A stretch of 64,000 bases of DNA from assembly GCA_014706295.1 (NCBI GenBank), contig JACSVZ010000001.1, positions 115,455,111 to 115,519,110 of the forward strand. Reading direction: 5' to 3'. This document shows, piece after piece, positions 1-12,998 of this stretch. The notes beneath the pieces were generated by a model, which was not told the origin of the DNA, ran no database searches, and saw only the letters and a list, made by a program, of their open reading frames with translations. The first letter of the stretch is position 1. The number at the start of each line of letters is the position of its first letter. The DNA is from Lycocorax pyrrhopterus obiensis (taxonomy: Eukaryota; Chordata; Aves; Passeriformes; Paradisaeidae). The translations under genes were made by a program, and so were the position numbers.

Positions 1-3000
1 TCCCATTATTGGCTCTTTCCAAGGATGTACTCAGGATTTTATGAAAAAGCCATTTTAAATCATTTGATCCAGGTGAGCTGTGTTTGAAGCAGCTAGAGGA
101 GCAGACTCACAAGGGTCTATTTTTACAATTTATGAGTTTAACAGAAGTTGGATACTTACTCTTATATGCAGTTTTATGCAGAAATTCTGACCCGGGAGGA
201 GGAAAGGAATTCTGATACTGCCTTGGGTTCTGCATCCCTTGGAAGTATCTGATGCACAGGCACAGATAATGTCCTTTGCAACTGGGCAATGCATTGTGCC
301 TTTTCCACCACAACGAACTGTATCCAGGTGGATACCAATGCCAGTGGATTCACTGCTGCTCTCATTTGTTTGCTTGGAAGGAGCTGTGGAAAAGGCAGAT
401 TTGGCTCAGTGTGGCAACAGACGTGGACCAGCTGTCCTGTACATAGGAACCCACTGATTTGGCTTTGAAGGGAAAATCTTGGGCAAAGAAAGAGGTGGGG
501 AAGTGCCAGTTATGGCGCTGTGCATACAGGCCATGGAGAGGTGTGGGAGTTGTGGGAAGGGAGTGTTGCTAGGGAGCACCGAAGTCAGTCTGTCAATACA
601 TGACTGAAATGGTAGCTGGAGTGAGTTTCTAGTCTTCCTACAAAGAGATCACTTTAATTTTACACTTGTGAACTGCCTTCATGCTGTTTGCCCAAAGAAT
701 GGCCCGTAAAATGCCATCCAGACAGCAGCTGCGTGCATTGCTGAGTGTTCCTTCTCTGTGTCTGATGCCAGGCCTTCCAGGGGAAGGGAGAGGCAGAAAC
801 GCTTCTCACCTGGACTGAAAACCAGGAAAAGAACAAGTGAGGGCCAAATGCACCAGCAGATGGCTGTTCCTGGAGCCTGTTCCCTGGCAGCTGAAACTCC
901 CCGTTCTCTGAGCAGGATAAATCTGTGCCGCACACTCAGGCAGGTTCTTTCAGTGGTGGCTCTTTGCACTCTGCATTATGGAATGAATTTAGCAGAGTGA
1001 AAGAGTGAAGCTTCCTCTCCCTCAAAGTGTTCTCCTCTCTTTCCCTTAACCAAGCTAACAAGGTGACTGTGCTAGTTTCAGTGCTGTCTCTCAAAATTTT
1101 ACACAGTATGAAAACAGTAGGGTCGATTTTCTTCCTGTATCAGGACAGATTCTCTCAGTTTAGAGCATCTCTTTTGTCCAGCTTTTTTTTTTGCCTAGAC
1201 TATTTTCCTTCCAGCTGCAGAATTAGAAGGTAAATTTTGCAGTTCAGAACCTGCAGTTTTACTCACTTAGTGGCCTAAGTATTTACATTTTCACCAGAGG
1301 ACAAATGATCAAACAAGTATAGGATGGGCTCCTGTAAGACATGTTGTCTTTTGGTGTGAAATGCTGCAGGTCAATCTTGAGGCAAAACATAGTGAAAATT
1401 AACTAATGGCTAATCAACTAAAAAGTTTAATTAACCTATTAACTAATTAACATTTAACACTTAATTTTCATAATGTATTTCTTTTGCAACATCCATATTA
1501 GGATGAAATTATTCAATGATACACTGAGAAGAACTGTTTTCTTAGAATAACTGATTAATAAGGGAATCGTAATACTATGGATTTATAAGCCATAATTCAT
1601 GCTAGAACTATATTTATTTCTGTATATAATCTGCATAAATATTTTTTTTTCCTAAATGCAGAACACTATCTTACAAAGACTCTGTATTTTCACAACAACA
1701 GAGTCTGTTGCATGATTGACAGTTTCTGGAAAAGTTAAATAAAAGTGTTTCGAGTATAGGAGCATTGTTCTTCTTACCTTCATTGGGACCACCTCTTCGG
1801 ATGTTCAAAAATAAGATGCAAATAGAGCTACAGAAAGATATCAAATGCAATCTGGGATAAATCACTCTACCATATTATTTGTATTTACAAATGAGACTTT
1901 TATTTATAATAAGTAGAACAAAACACTGGACCCAAAGATCCTCCTTGTTCCCAAAAGCTGTTTTCCACTGTCTGAATAACCTGCATATTTCTTCTCTCTC
2001 CATGAACTCTTGAAATCCATTCAGACCTTTCCGAGAAAAAGCAACTTAAATATATAAATAGGAAACACACATACACACAAAAATTTAACACTGTACCCAC
2101 ATAGTTTCCTGTAAAACTGCAGTCCTGGGAGTGCAGTTCAGTTCTTGTTTACGTTCTAATTTTTACATAGGAGTTTCATTTATTGAAAGGAAAAGAAAAC
2201 ATATCAGTCGTACCAAATTGAAAGTACAATCATGTATCTCAGTCTGTGAAGTGATGTTGGGTCTCTAATCAGAAAGTAGTATGCAATAAGCTTAAGTACA
2301 TTTCTGCTGAGATTTTCCGCATCAGTGCCTCTGATTTAATTTCTGTATTTGATTAAGAAGGACAATGATGGAGTGACTGGTATCATTTTGGGAAAAATAT
2401 TAAAGGGTGAATATTCTTAGGAGGAAAAAGACCTTACTTTCAAATCTTTCATCTATCCTAGTCATTTAAAATATTACTCTATATTCTGTCCTATCACTCT
2501 GCCTTAATCTAAATGTACATAATTTCAGCTCTGTATGATTGCATTAAAGAAATGAGAGACCTGTGGAATTATTTTGATTTAAGATTTTTTGGGCCTGGGC
2601 TCTGCATTGCTCTTGTTTGTGCAGCTAGAGATGTGCTTGTCTGTGTGGGAATTTCCAACGCTCAGCAGATAATTAAAGGGCTTGGTTTTCATTGACTCAA
2701 TGCAATCCAAATCTCTTGTTTATTAACCTAAGTTTGCAAATTAAGAACTATGATTTTAGGGAGAAGTATATGAAAAGTATATATTTCATATATGACCATT
2801 TTCCATTACTTTACACAAATACAGAGGTCCCTGGAGAGCAGAGAAATCTGGATAAGATATTGATTCCAAAAGATCTAAGGTGATTATAAGTATTACCTGC
2901 CAGTATTTCAAAGGTAGGTAGTCTGCAGATGGACTAATGCAGCCACAGCTGATTGATAATTTTCATTTTAGTTGTCATTGCAAACCTTGAACAAGATCAA

Positions 3001-6000
3001 GACTTTAGGCTCTCAGAAAGGAAAGAACCTTGGTGCTTGAAATGGAAACCAACCCAAGCAAATCTCCCTGAATCTGCTGCTGAAGACAGGCATAGAAAGA
3101 ACTCTCCTCAGAAGAGCTTCGTGAACTTTTCTTGCTATTCAGTGTCATTTATAAATGCTCGATTTCATCTCAATTACTGCACTCCCATCTATTTAGTGAA
3201 CTTCTCTCTGCAGGAAATAATTACTCTGTCTTCCTTCTCCTCCAAATTGCTATTACCTTATTGCCAGGAGATAATCTGGTTTTTCTAATAAAGTTCCATC
3301 CTAAGAAATATTGGAAAAAAATATGTACACACATAAAAACAAACCTTGATTTTTGTGTGTATAAGTTTCTCTTGTGTAAACATAGGTAATTACCTGGCCA
3401 TTGCACCAAGTGGGTTACAGACCTGCTCAAATATCCACAAGCTTTAGGATAAATATCTCCATTGGACTGAGTGGATAAAAAGAACAAAATCCTGATTATA
3501 AACCTGTTTAACTGCTTTCATTAAGCATCTATGGCTTCATCTTTTTAAATGAGGAAAAAATGTCTATACTTGGGGGTTTTTGTCCCAATTATTGTTTGAA
3601 GTCCTCTTCAATTTGAAGCTTTCATGAGAAAGAAATATAAGCTCTGCTGGAAATGAAGTCAGAGTTGTCAGCAGGATGGAATCTCAGTCGACATAATTCA
3701 GAATATGGCTCTAGACAGAATTTTTGTTAGTTTAGGTTGTTTGGTTTTTTGTTTTTTGGGGTTTTTTTGGTAAAAATATACAGATTTCTGCTAAAGTCGG
3801 AGTTTTACCATGAAGGAATCTGGCTGGATTAATCATGCAATAGTAATTTAGTATTTGCCAGCATCCATAATGTCACTATGATTTCACTGCACAGTGAAAT
3901 AACTGTAATCTCTCAGATACATTGGTTTTCATGGTTATTAAATGGTGAGGTTTTAAAAGAAACTCTAATTTCAAAATTCACAGTTTTATGAAAAATAATT
4001 TATAAATATGTATTGTGTACAGTAAGCTAAATAATTTTACAGTATTAAAAGGAGAGAACAAAGACTACTGCAGGAGGTGTGCTAAACAAATATTTAAAAG
4101 CACATTATGATGACTAATAAATAATACATAGCAGTATTGAATGTTTCAAAAACTCCTATGTGACTGGACTTAGGTGAAGTCTCAAAATATTCATCTAAAG
4201 AGCACATCTGTATTTTTTTCATTGATTTAATAGTTCATAGAATTGTGTAGCTTTTTACGAGTAATCCATCATCTCAGTTTTCCTTATCAGTATAATTTCC
4301 AGAGCCTGCACAATCAGATGGTTACATTTCAGTCCTTGAGCCAGTGTTCTATGCTTTTTGTCTCCTACTTTTATTTTTTGCCACACTTCCAGATTTTTGG
4401 CATTTGATAATTTGCTGCCAGATTCCACACGTCTGTGCAAGGTCCCACATGTATCTGTTTTCCCAAGGGTCTGCTGCACCTAACTTGATTTTTAACTTTG
4501 CAATCTTAATCTTCTGTTTGTATTTAAGATCTCAAATTAGGACTGCTACTACAGCAGTAATATTTCTGGCTTCCCCAAAGCTGTAAAAAAAAAAAAATGT
4601 TCCGAGCTTATTTAGGGATGTGTTTCCAGACTTAAGGGTGGGGACAATGCCTGAGCTGCTTTGTGTTACCTCAAAGCAGCTCCAGTACTCCCTCCTCGAC
4701 TTCAGACAGATGAACAGTCCCTTTCTTGGAGCTGCTTTTCCTTCCCACAGGTGAATGAAGCTTCCCCAGTGCAAAGAGTTTGCCATCCTCAAAATGTCAG
4801 CTTCAGTTTTTGAGACAAAGATAGCGACAGTTAAAGTGAGAAGCTAAGAGAGAGCTCGCTCACAAGACACGCAAGGTTATCTGACAATTACCAAAAAACC
4901 ATTCAGAAACATCTGTCGGTTGTGTGATAAAAGCAGCATTTCTTAGAGCCATCTGTCTGCTTTCAGATTAGCTCTGGATTGTGGAAATAACCTGCCTTTG
5001 ATTAAGGTGGTGGGGTTATTTTTCCCTCATTACACCTGTGACTAAAATTATAGATGTGTTTAATGTAATATATAATGATTGTGAAAGGGAAATATTTTTA
5101 TCTAAGAGTAGAAATAACGGAGTAGATGCAAGGATCATTTCAGTGGTGAAACAAGAACTATGAAGATTTAACTAGGAATTTCATAGGATTTCCTTGCTAC
5201 TTTTTAAACAGTCCAGCATTCTGTTGAATTTGAACTTGATATTCAGTCTTTGCAAATAATTTTTCCAGGAATGTTTGTAACAGACTAATTTCAAAATTGT
5301 CTGCAGGTTTAGTGTAGTTGACATTAAGAACACATGACACTATTTAAGTCGATTTCTGTTTCTGGTCCAAATTCAGTGTCCTCCTGAAGATTATGCTCCT
5401 AACAGTGCTTCATAGAATACATTCTGTCATCTATTATTTATTTGGTTTCTTTAGCATGATAGATATTCTTCCTTCCCTTTCTGACAACCTTCGTCATTGT
5501 TTCACTTCTTGGCAGTGTGACATTGTCAAACAGCAATCTAATGCCTACAGAGTTTCATGTTGACACAAAAAAAAGAGGGACTGATTTCCACCTCAGTGAA
5601 AACATGGTGGGTAAATATATGTGTAGCTGTCAGTGGGGGAAGTATTGTGATTCTGAGCAGATTTTTTTTTCTTCTTCTGTGTAGCCCTTTTTTTCCTACT
5701 TCAGTTCACGAGTGTGTCACTGAGCCACGCTCTGATCTCTCAGTGGGTGCCTCTCAGCACTGATTTTACTCTTCAGACTCGCAGTCCATTACTCGAACAG
5801 CCACACCACAGCGTTCTGCGTACCCTTTCCATGCTGTTTCCAAGCAAACATCTCCCACTTCCAGGCCCATCTGCACTTTATCCTGGCCAAGAAAGCTGCT
5901 TTTGCATGTTCAATTGTCCTGCCTGGAGGCACTGACCAGAGTGTGGCTCCCTTGCCCACCTTGCATCTGAAGTCAAAGCTGTGCATGGTATCCTTTCATG

Positions 6001-6113
6001 CCTTTGACAAAGAAGGGCTGTACACAAAGATTGAATTATTGCAAACAGTAACTGAACCATTTGCCTTTTTATTTACTGCAATTTTCCACTTACAGTAGGT
6101 TGCTTTCATGTGC
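1..6113. other. Non-coding AT-rich DNA (intergenic or intronic)
   Basis: No convincing gene was seen here. The sequence is AT-rich with short homopolymer runs, for example a T/G-rich run near 3725-3770. Around 1380-1460 it is rich in repeated TTAATTA and AACTAATTAAC-like words. The stretch at about 680-1000 is somewhat less AT-rich. It holds a 65-base open segment (772-836) after a CAG and before GTGAGG, but the bases before the donor are poor, so no exon is called. The splice-bounded segment at 1778-1827 on the minus strand is listed separately. Open frames elsewhere here are short and resemble nothing I recognise. Confidence 0.7.
1778..1827 (-). CDS. Weak candidate internal exon, minus strand, product unknown
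   Basis: On the minus strand a 50-base segment lies between an acceptor ending TTTCTGTAG and a strong donor, AAG followed by GTAAGAAG. One frame is open through the segment and ends in NIRRGGPNE. The other two frames contain stops. The segment begins and ends inside codons. No neighbouring exon with a matching phase was found. The upstream pyrimidine tract is only moderate. No protein family is recognised. A chance pairing of splice-like motifs is quite possible at this length. Confidence 0.18.
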
Positions 6114-6171
6114 ATGAATGAATGTTACTGAATGTTGAATGAATATTGTGAATGAAAGGTGAATGAATGTT
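6114..6171. repeat. Decayed GAATG-like tandem repeat
   Basis: About 58 bases are dominated by imperfect copies of TGAATG or GAATGAATGTT: GAATGAATGTTACTGAATG, then GAATGAATATTGTGAATG, then GTGAATGAATGTTGA. The copies are irregular in spacing, as in an old, interrupted microsatellite. No coding meaning is proposed. Confidence 0.6.
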
Positions 6172-9100
6172 GATAACTAAAATTATTTCGTATGATCAAT
6201 GAACTAAAAGGTGCACTTTTAAAAAATATTCTTTTTTTTTACTCATCTGAATTTTCCTAGTTCTCTCCTGCAGGCAACTTTTCAGGAAATTTTTCCTATT
6301 GCTACTAGATTGTGTGGGTACTGAGGTAAAATGAGGTATTGTGGAAGGAATGCCTATTTTATCAAGCTCTGAATGTAGAATTAATAAGAAAAGATTTCTG
6401 GCCCCAGAAGCTTAATATGTATTAATAAACTGAAGAGTGAAAAGAAAAAGCTGGAAGGTTCTTATTGTTTGGTCTTTAATTAACTTGCTGAAGATCATAA
6501 AAAGCCTGTAGTTGGCTGAAAATAATAGTCTTGCTTCCCACTTCAGAACCAGTACATCACCATAACATTTTAAACTTTTAGTCCAACATAGATTTTAATT
6601 TATAATAATGTTGTCAATTAGAAAAGGAAAAAATATATTATTTTCTAAAAGCTGGAGTAAAATTTGCGTGGGATGATAATAGCTGGATTCGGAAAATTAA
6701 ACTACTTAATTGAAGATGTTTTGAGAGATACTCATTGCCATTGAGTAATTTAAGAAGGTTAGCTTTGTTTCCTTAATAGCTCTGGAGAATTAATATAGGA
6801 TTTTTTCCTTCTTCCTTTCTTACAAAGAAATGAATTTGCAGAAAGAGTCTTTGGAACCATCTGGCTTAATCAACTTTAAAGTCCTCCCATAAGGAAGCTT
6901 TACATGGCTCTTCCTGTTTTAAAGGAATTCGATAGGAAGAAAATAATGTCTTTGTTTTTGGGGGGAGACTGTGTGGCAGATTCCCTAAGGGTTTTTGTGT
7001 AGTAGATTCCCTGTCCAGCACAAGATGTCAGAAGCTCTGAGTTGTCCAAGCTGAGGAGGGCTCTGAAGACCTGTTTCTTTTCAATTTTTGTATAGGAAAC
7101 AGCAAAATGGTGTTTTTATACCCATAGTACTTTAGTTGAAGTTGTTCTAGGCCCAGACCTTTTAGGCCTGCATAGGCGTAGGCCTGGAATCAAGATGCTT
7201 TTGCAGGGAAAGAATTAAGGATAAATTAATTCCATCTACATTACTCCCAGAGCAAGCTGAGTTATCAAATCTCAGGTGCTCCCATTGGGAATGGTTTCTT
7301 CCCAGCAAATGCAACCTGAGCCACAGAGAGAGGAGGAAGACAGAATCCCTGTGGAAATGTGTACTGAGAAAACTGCTAATATCAGCAAATGAGCTGGGTA
7401 CTGAGAGAGACCTCTTAGATTTAATAATAATGCCACACTCGTAATTTCAGTTGTGTGTTCTGGATGTTGTTGGTGGCTGCATTAGCAGCTTGCCAATGTC
7501 CTTCATTTGACTCTGACCTGAGAGAGTTTCTGCCTTTTTTCCCCAGGGAGGGAAAGGGATTTACTGGGCTGAGACCGTATTTCTGCTGCTGCTCTGCAGC
7601 TTCCTCCAGAAAAGCTCATTCCTGCTTTTCACCCCCTCAGGGCTGGCTGCCTGGGGAAGTCCTTCAGATAGGAATTGTGATCCCTGGCTGAATTACAGCT
7701 CCTGCTAGCAGTTTGCTCACAGATCAGCTCTGCTTCTCCGGAGCCCTAAAATACCCATAAGCTTTGTTCAGGACTTTGGGCTCACTTTCTAAGGACATCT
7801 ATAACAACAGAAAGAAAGATGTTATCAGGAGCTAATGCATGGTTACAGCTGAGATGGAAATCCCTCTCAGTAGTCAGAAATTAGTACTGTGCTTAAATTT
7901 GCCTGCTTGTGTGTGGAAAACCTTTGATGACAAGATTTCTGTATTTTAACTCCTTGATATAATTTTTAACATTAAGGTAGAGTTTCTTTTCACAGTACAG
8001 CATTTACATCTGCATTTTGTAACTAAGTTTTTCCTGCATGAGAAATCAGAGAAAACAAAAATCAATATTAAAAAAACTAGTATTGCTTTCTTTCCAAATT
8101 GGGGTGCTAAAGCTTTACTGTCACGGAGGCAGACATCTGCTTAAACTACACCTGATTTTGTCCCCTTAAGTTCACAGCAGCAGAACCAGAAATATTATTT
8201 CATCCCCTACCAGCGACAAAAGGTGTTAGAACTCTTGAAATGTCTTTGTTCTAAAATGGTGTTTAGACTGCTGGAGCTCTAGTAAATTGTACTTTTAAAA
8301 AATCTTTCTTTCCGTGTTTTCTTTAGACTTTGAAAAATGTTGTTAGAATTAATATATTTTAATTTAAACAACTCCTGTGTTTGTGTAGGTTTACAAAAGA
8401 GCAAAATGTAAAGCCCATGTTAGCTCAGGGTAGAGTCTACGTGCTGATAAAAATGCATAAATGTTGAGTTGATGAAAAATAATTTGCCACTGATATGACA
8501 AGAATGAAATTGTCCTTATTGCTGCAATAACTTTTGTTCAATAACCTGTCCCCCTGATCTTTGCAATGAAATCTAAAAATATTAATGACTGGCCATAGAT
8601 TTCGTAGCCCTTGATCCCTGCACCTGCGTGACAAAAATATTTCACACCAACCCTGGTCAATATAAAATGGAACCACAGCTGAGTCTCTTCAAACTTTTGG
8701 AAAACACTTTTTCAAAACAACTGCTTCAAACAATTGCAATCCTTGACAGGCACTACAAAAAAAAAAAAGAAAAGAAAAGAAGAAAAGTCATGTGAGCAGA
8801 GGCCATAATGGAATTTATTCTGCTCTTAAAAATTTCAGACATCCAGCAGAATAATTTAATCTCTTCACAGAAATAAAATAATATGAAATTTTGTTGGGTA
8901 TATATAATAAAGTAGTATGCTAAGCTTTTTAATATAATTTAAATAAATTTGATCAGAGCAAAACATGTTTTTTATATCTTGACTAGAAACACATATTTCA
9001 TTTTCTTCAAGTGGAAAAAAATGTTTAGAATCTTCTTCCTTATTATTGGAAAGAATTCTTCCCTGTTGAAAAGCAGAATTTGAAGTCAAGATATTTCGGA

Positions 9101-10773
9101 GCTGCACAGGAGGAGACTTTACTGTATGGGGGTCTGACAATGACTCCTTTTTACTGATAAAGGGCTTAAATGTGTCATGTTTAGAATCAGAATAATTCTT
9201 CTTTCGCTCTATCTTTTTCCTTTTCTTGTTGTTTCTTTTTTTCTTTTTTTTTTTTCAATTGTTGAGCGTCATGTAGATTAAGATGTAGCCGTGGGTAGTT
9301 TCTGCATTATAGAGCTGAGGAACCAGAGGGAAAGAACTCTGAAAATATGGCACAGATCTGATGAGCAGAGTCAGGAATTTCTCTAGATTCTCTCTTAAAA
9401 TTGGCAATAACGATACCTTCATTGATTGTTTTGGGTTTTTTTTTTTTTCATTCGAACATCAGCATTTGGCTATTATAAATACAATGAAGACGTTACCTTG
9501 CTTCACATAGCACTGAAAAACTTGTTCCACTTTTGACTGAACTTAATTCCTACCAGTGACCAAAAAGGGAAAGGCTTTATCTGCCAATCAGCTACTCCTG
9601 CAATATAAACACAAACAAATTTAATTCATTCATTTTAAATTGCATTTCTCATGTCACTTCTAGGACAAAAACAAGAAAAAACTCTATATGACCAAATCTG
9701 GAACTCAGAAAAAATAAATTCTTACTTCAGTATTGTTTAGGTCATTATTACCTCGGTAATTGCAATGTAATTTACTTAAATCAGTATTACACTGTGATAC
9801 TGATCTATCAAAGAGTATTCTGTGGCTATTAAACAGAACTTTTTAACCATGAGCATGCATTACTTTAGATTAATGTCCACAGCTGATCATAGGTCACCAA
9901 TTATGTCCTCAGAAAATATCTCCTGACTCCTACTCGAGGTGCTCCTTTTTTTTTACCTCTGTGTGTGGGAGACAGAGAGGAAGAGAGGACAAAAATCATA
10001 TTTATGAAGTTCTCCAATATACTCTGAAAAGTGACCAGCTCTGACTCTGGCAAACCAAGGGAGGAAATCCATTTATCCACCTGTTTTTTGTGAAGTGTGG
10101 ATTGCTCTTTTATATGCTGTAATACCCAACATTCACTTTAACTGCTCCATCCATGCATTTGGCTTTCTGCAGTGTGAAGAAGGGTTTTTTCAGCTTCTGA
10201 GGATAAAAACCACCTGTGTTCTTCAAATATTTCATCCCTTGTAAGCCTTATATATAATTTAGCAAGCCCAAGACAGTTTCTAAATGAATGCTGCATACTA
10301 TGACCAATTATGATCTTTCAATAAATAAATTCTACCTGCTTTTATAATTTTTTCTTACGTTTTCTTTTTTTTTTTCTTTTGAAAAATGTGCTTTCCATCC
10401 ACCAACAGCATGCAGAAAAAAGCTCTGACTCCTGTATATAGAAATATTTCATTCACGATCCATGCACACCCTTTGTCTTGCCTGGAAAATACAGTTTTTA
10501 AGTAGGGCTTGGGAGAAATCAGTAATTTGCTTTGTTTTATTAATCCTGAATTTCATTTTTTACTGTCTAGAGGAATATGTGCCCTAAATATCAGCATGTA
10601 TGTTACCCTGTTTTGAAGGGCTTACTTGTGAGTAAGAATATGTCTTTTAATATTTTATTAACCAAGGTGAAAGTCTGGAAATTAAAAGTGTGTTTTCAGT
10701 GGGTTTGTAGAAATTGGGTAGATGATTGTTTAAAGTGTGGTGTGTATCCATATACCAGAGCTTGCAGTGTAAC
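6172..10773. other. Non-coding AT-rich DNA with A/T tracts
   Basis: No gene is called in this stretch. It contains an A-rich GAAAA-type tract at about 8757-8790, a T-rich tract at about 9215-9256, another T run near 9438-9449 and a T-rich stretch near 10355-10380. A segment at 7553-7707 follows a good pyrimidine tract (CTGCCTTTTTTCCCCAG) and is open for about 50 codons. Its composition is unremarkable and no donor was identified, so it is not called. A minus-strand open frame at 8865-9254 has a protein-like composition and is discussed in the findings. Confidence 0.65.
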
Positions 10774-10850
10774 AGAAATGGGCCAGAAATGGACAAGAAA
10801 TGGGCCAGAAAGAGTCTAGAAATAGGTAAGAAGTAGGTCAGAAATAGGTC
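10774..10850 (+). repeat. Seven-copy 11-bp tandem repeat
   Basis: Seven adjacent 11-base units, all without length change, occupy 77 bases. The first and third units are AGAAATGGGCC. The others differ by one to five substitutions (AGAAATGGACA, AGAAAGAGTCT, AGAAATAGGTA, AGAAGTAGGTC, AGAAATAGGTC). Every unit begins with AGAA. This is a small minisatellite that has diverged by substitution but kept its period exactly. Confidence 0.92.
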
Positions 10851-12849
10851 AGACCCTCCTTTACCCTGGCACTCACTGTGTGGTTGCCTCTATTTACCAT
10901 CAGTGGTGGAGCTGAAAGGGCCATTTCTGGTCCACCCACTCAGTTCCCTTTTTAATTCTCCTTTTTTTTGATCATAAACATGCACATCAGCTCCACGTGG
11001 CGACAGCTGGCCTTCCCTAGGTGTGGATGACCTTCTGAGCAACTAAGTAATTGCAAATTATGAACCCTTGCATAGCATGGAGTAAACAGCTTATTTTGAC
11101 CAGCAGTCTGAAATTTTACCTTCCTTAGATTGCTTCCACACGACCCCTTTAGCTGTGATGAGAATTACATTTATTCGCAGGAGAGAGGGACGACAATGCA
11201 AACAGCCAAAGCGTAATAGTCCCGTGAAGCTGTGAGGATTCTTTCCTGACAATCCCAGTGGAAGCATTAGGGGAATCTCCTGGGTGCCTCTGGAGGAAGG
11301 ATTGCCTTAATGGCTGCAAATGCGCCATGAGCGTGTTAGCAAATCACGTGTGGAATTCCCTCCTGACTCGCTTCCCCATCGCTCTCTCACTCCCCTTCTT
11401 CGCAAGGCAGCGGCAAATCCTTCATTGTGGAGAATTTAGTATTTCATCCTGCTGGAACAGTTTGCCTATTTGTCTTCCCTACAAGCATAATTGCCCAGCA
11501 CATGTGAAGGCTGCTACAGCATTGCTTATGTGTGTTTCTTGATTTATTAACCTTTACAACAACAAAAAAATCCCGCTTAAAAGCACTGTTGATGGCAAGA
11601 CGTAAAAATCAAGCCCAAACAACTCTCGCTTCTGGGTTTGTTTGTTCATGATGGTCTGAGGTAATCTGTACAAGTGCTACTATCCTGGCAGACAGGTAGT
11701 TTTGGATGTGATCTACATTCTTTATTTTTCATGGGACAAGGGCTAATGGCATCCCGTGTCCCATCTTTTACAGTTCTGCCTGTGCTATTTGGTTTTTCTT
11801 CCTCAAATTTTTAGTGTGACCAGGAAGTTGGAAATACTGAGAGAGAAATGGCCAGAGCAGGTAGAGTGCTGTGTTTTGGTAAATGAGGATTTAGTGGAAA
11901 GGGAAAGTGTAATTAGGTACATAATCAAAAGGGGCTTGTGCACCTTTCTTTGCTGCTTTCTGGGAACAAAGTGTGCGTTTTAGATATTTGCTCGCTATAT
12001 GAATGTGTCAGGTTAGATGGGGCTGAGAGCAACCTGGTTCAGTGGAAGAGCTCAAAAAAGTACACATTGTAAAAGGTGTGGGGTCACTTTCTTCAGAAGA
12101 ATGAGGCCTGGAGAAGGCCGTGAATTTGGGCAGGAGAAGGATAATTCTGGTGTTCCTTACAGAAAGGCCAGTGGGTCTGGCTTCCAGGATGATCACAGAT
12201 GATATCCCAGAAGAAAACTCACGTTTTTTCCTTATATATACTTTGAAACAATGCTAGCAGAACCACACACAGTTGCCTGCAGAAAGGTGCAGCTCTTTAG
12301 GAGTAGATCTCCTGGACTCTCCAGTCAGCCTTGGGCCTACTTGGTTCCAGGAATGAGGAACTATATGGGAATGCTCATGACAGTTGTTCAAGATCAATGT
12401 CAGCTGGAAATAATTCAAAAGCCAGTGGTGTTCAGGTCACACGTCTGTGAAAGTCCCTGACACACAAGGATGAGTCCTTATGTGCTTGGCCATGATAGTA
12501 CTTGGTTCCTAAAGGTTTTGTTTGGCTTTTTTTAGACCACACAAAATGTGTAACTTCTTATTTAAAACATCAAGCATTCTGTGAACAACAAAAGTAGCAA
12601 GGCTTTTTTTTTTTTTTTTAACTATGTTTCTTTCTTTGCCCTCAAATTTTCCCTTGGTTGCTTCCCAGAACCCCTGCAACACGGGTTTGCATCCCTGTAT
12701 CCCAGAACCGACTATAGTTCCAGGGTGTCCCGTGTTGGGGAACTTCCCTGCAAGTGTCAGCTGTACAAACATTTGTGATGTCTCAATCCCTTTAAACCTC
12801 TGCTTTCTCTTGAAGTGAAAATCCATTAACAGGTTCATCTGCAGGGTTG
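10851..12849. other. Non-coding DNA with a CpG-retaining stretch
   Basis: No exon is supported. The part from about 11140 to 11640 keeps noticeably more CpG dinucleotides than the rest of the window, including a CACGTG E-box at 11345-11350, and is less AT-rich. It could be a conserved regulatory element or a decayed exon. From 12602 to 12620 there is a T run. The bases just before 12850 show no clear repeat identity. Confidence 0.55.
11140..11640. promoter_or_regulatory. Possible regulatory or conserved element (CpG-retaining)
   Basis: About a dozen CpG sites fall within roughly 300 bases (clustered at about 11149-11420), with more at 11570-11630. Most of the window has long stretches without CpG. 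The segment contains CACGTG at 11345. It has no TATA-box and initiator arrangement that I can defend, and no long open frame with splice sites. The call rests only on base composition and could be wrong. Confidence 0.2.
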
Positions 12850-12998
12850 GGGCAACTTCTCTGGGCAACTTCTTCCAGTGCCTCACTACCCTCTGAGTAA
12901 AATATTTCTTCCTAACATTTAATCTAAATCTCTTCCCTTTTAGTTTTAAACCATTCCCCCTTGTCCTATCACTCTCTGCCCATGTAAGAGCAAAACCT
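12850..12998 (-). mobile_element. CR1-type LINE fragment, antisense
   Basis: The segment matches, from memory of the avian CR1 consensus, the complement of the region just upstream of the CR1 3' end. Diagnostic words are TTCTCTGGGCAACTTCTTCC, CCAGTGCCTCACTACCCTCT, AGTAAAATATTTCTTCCTAA and CCCCCTTGTCCTATCACTCT. It carries no intact reverse transcriptase. It lacks the terminal ATTCTATGATT motif, so it is a truncated relic. Confidence 0.88.

Noticed and set aside
7553..7707. Open segment after CTGCCTTTTTTCCCCAG
   Set aside because: Good acceptor but no donor before the stop, and a hydrophobic peptide of no recognisable type.
12509..12886. 125-codon minus-strand frame
   Set aside because: It includes CR1 sequence at one end and a T run in the middle, with no recognisable protein.
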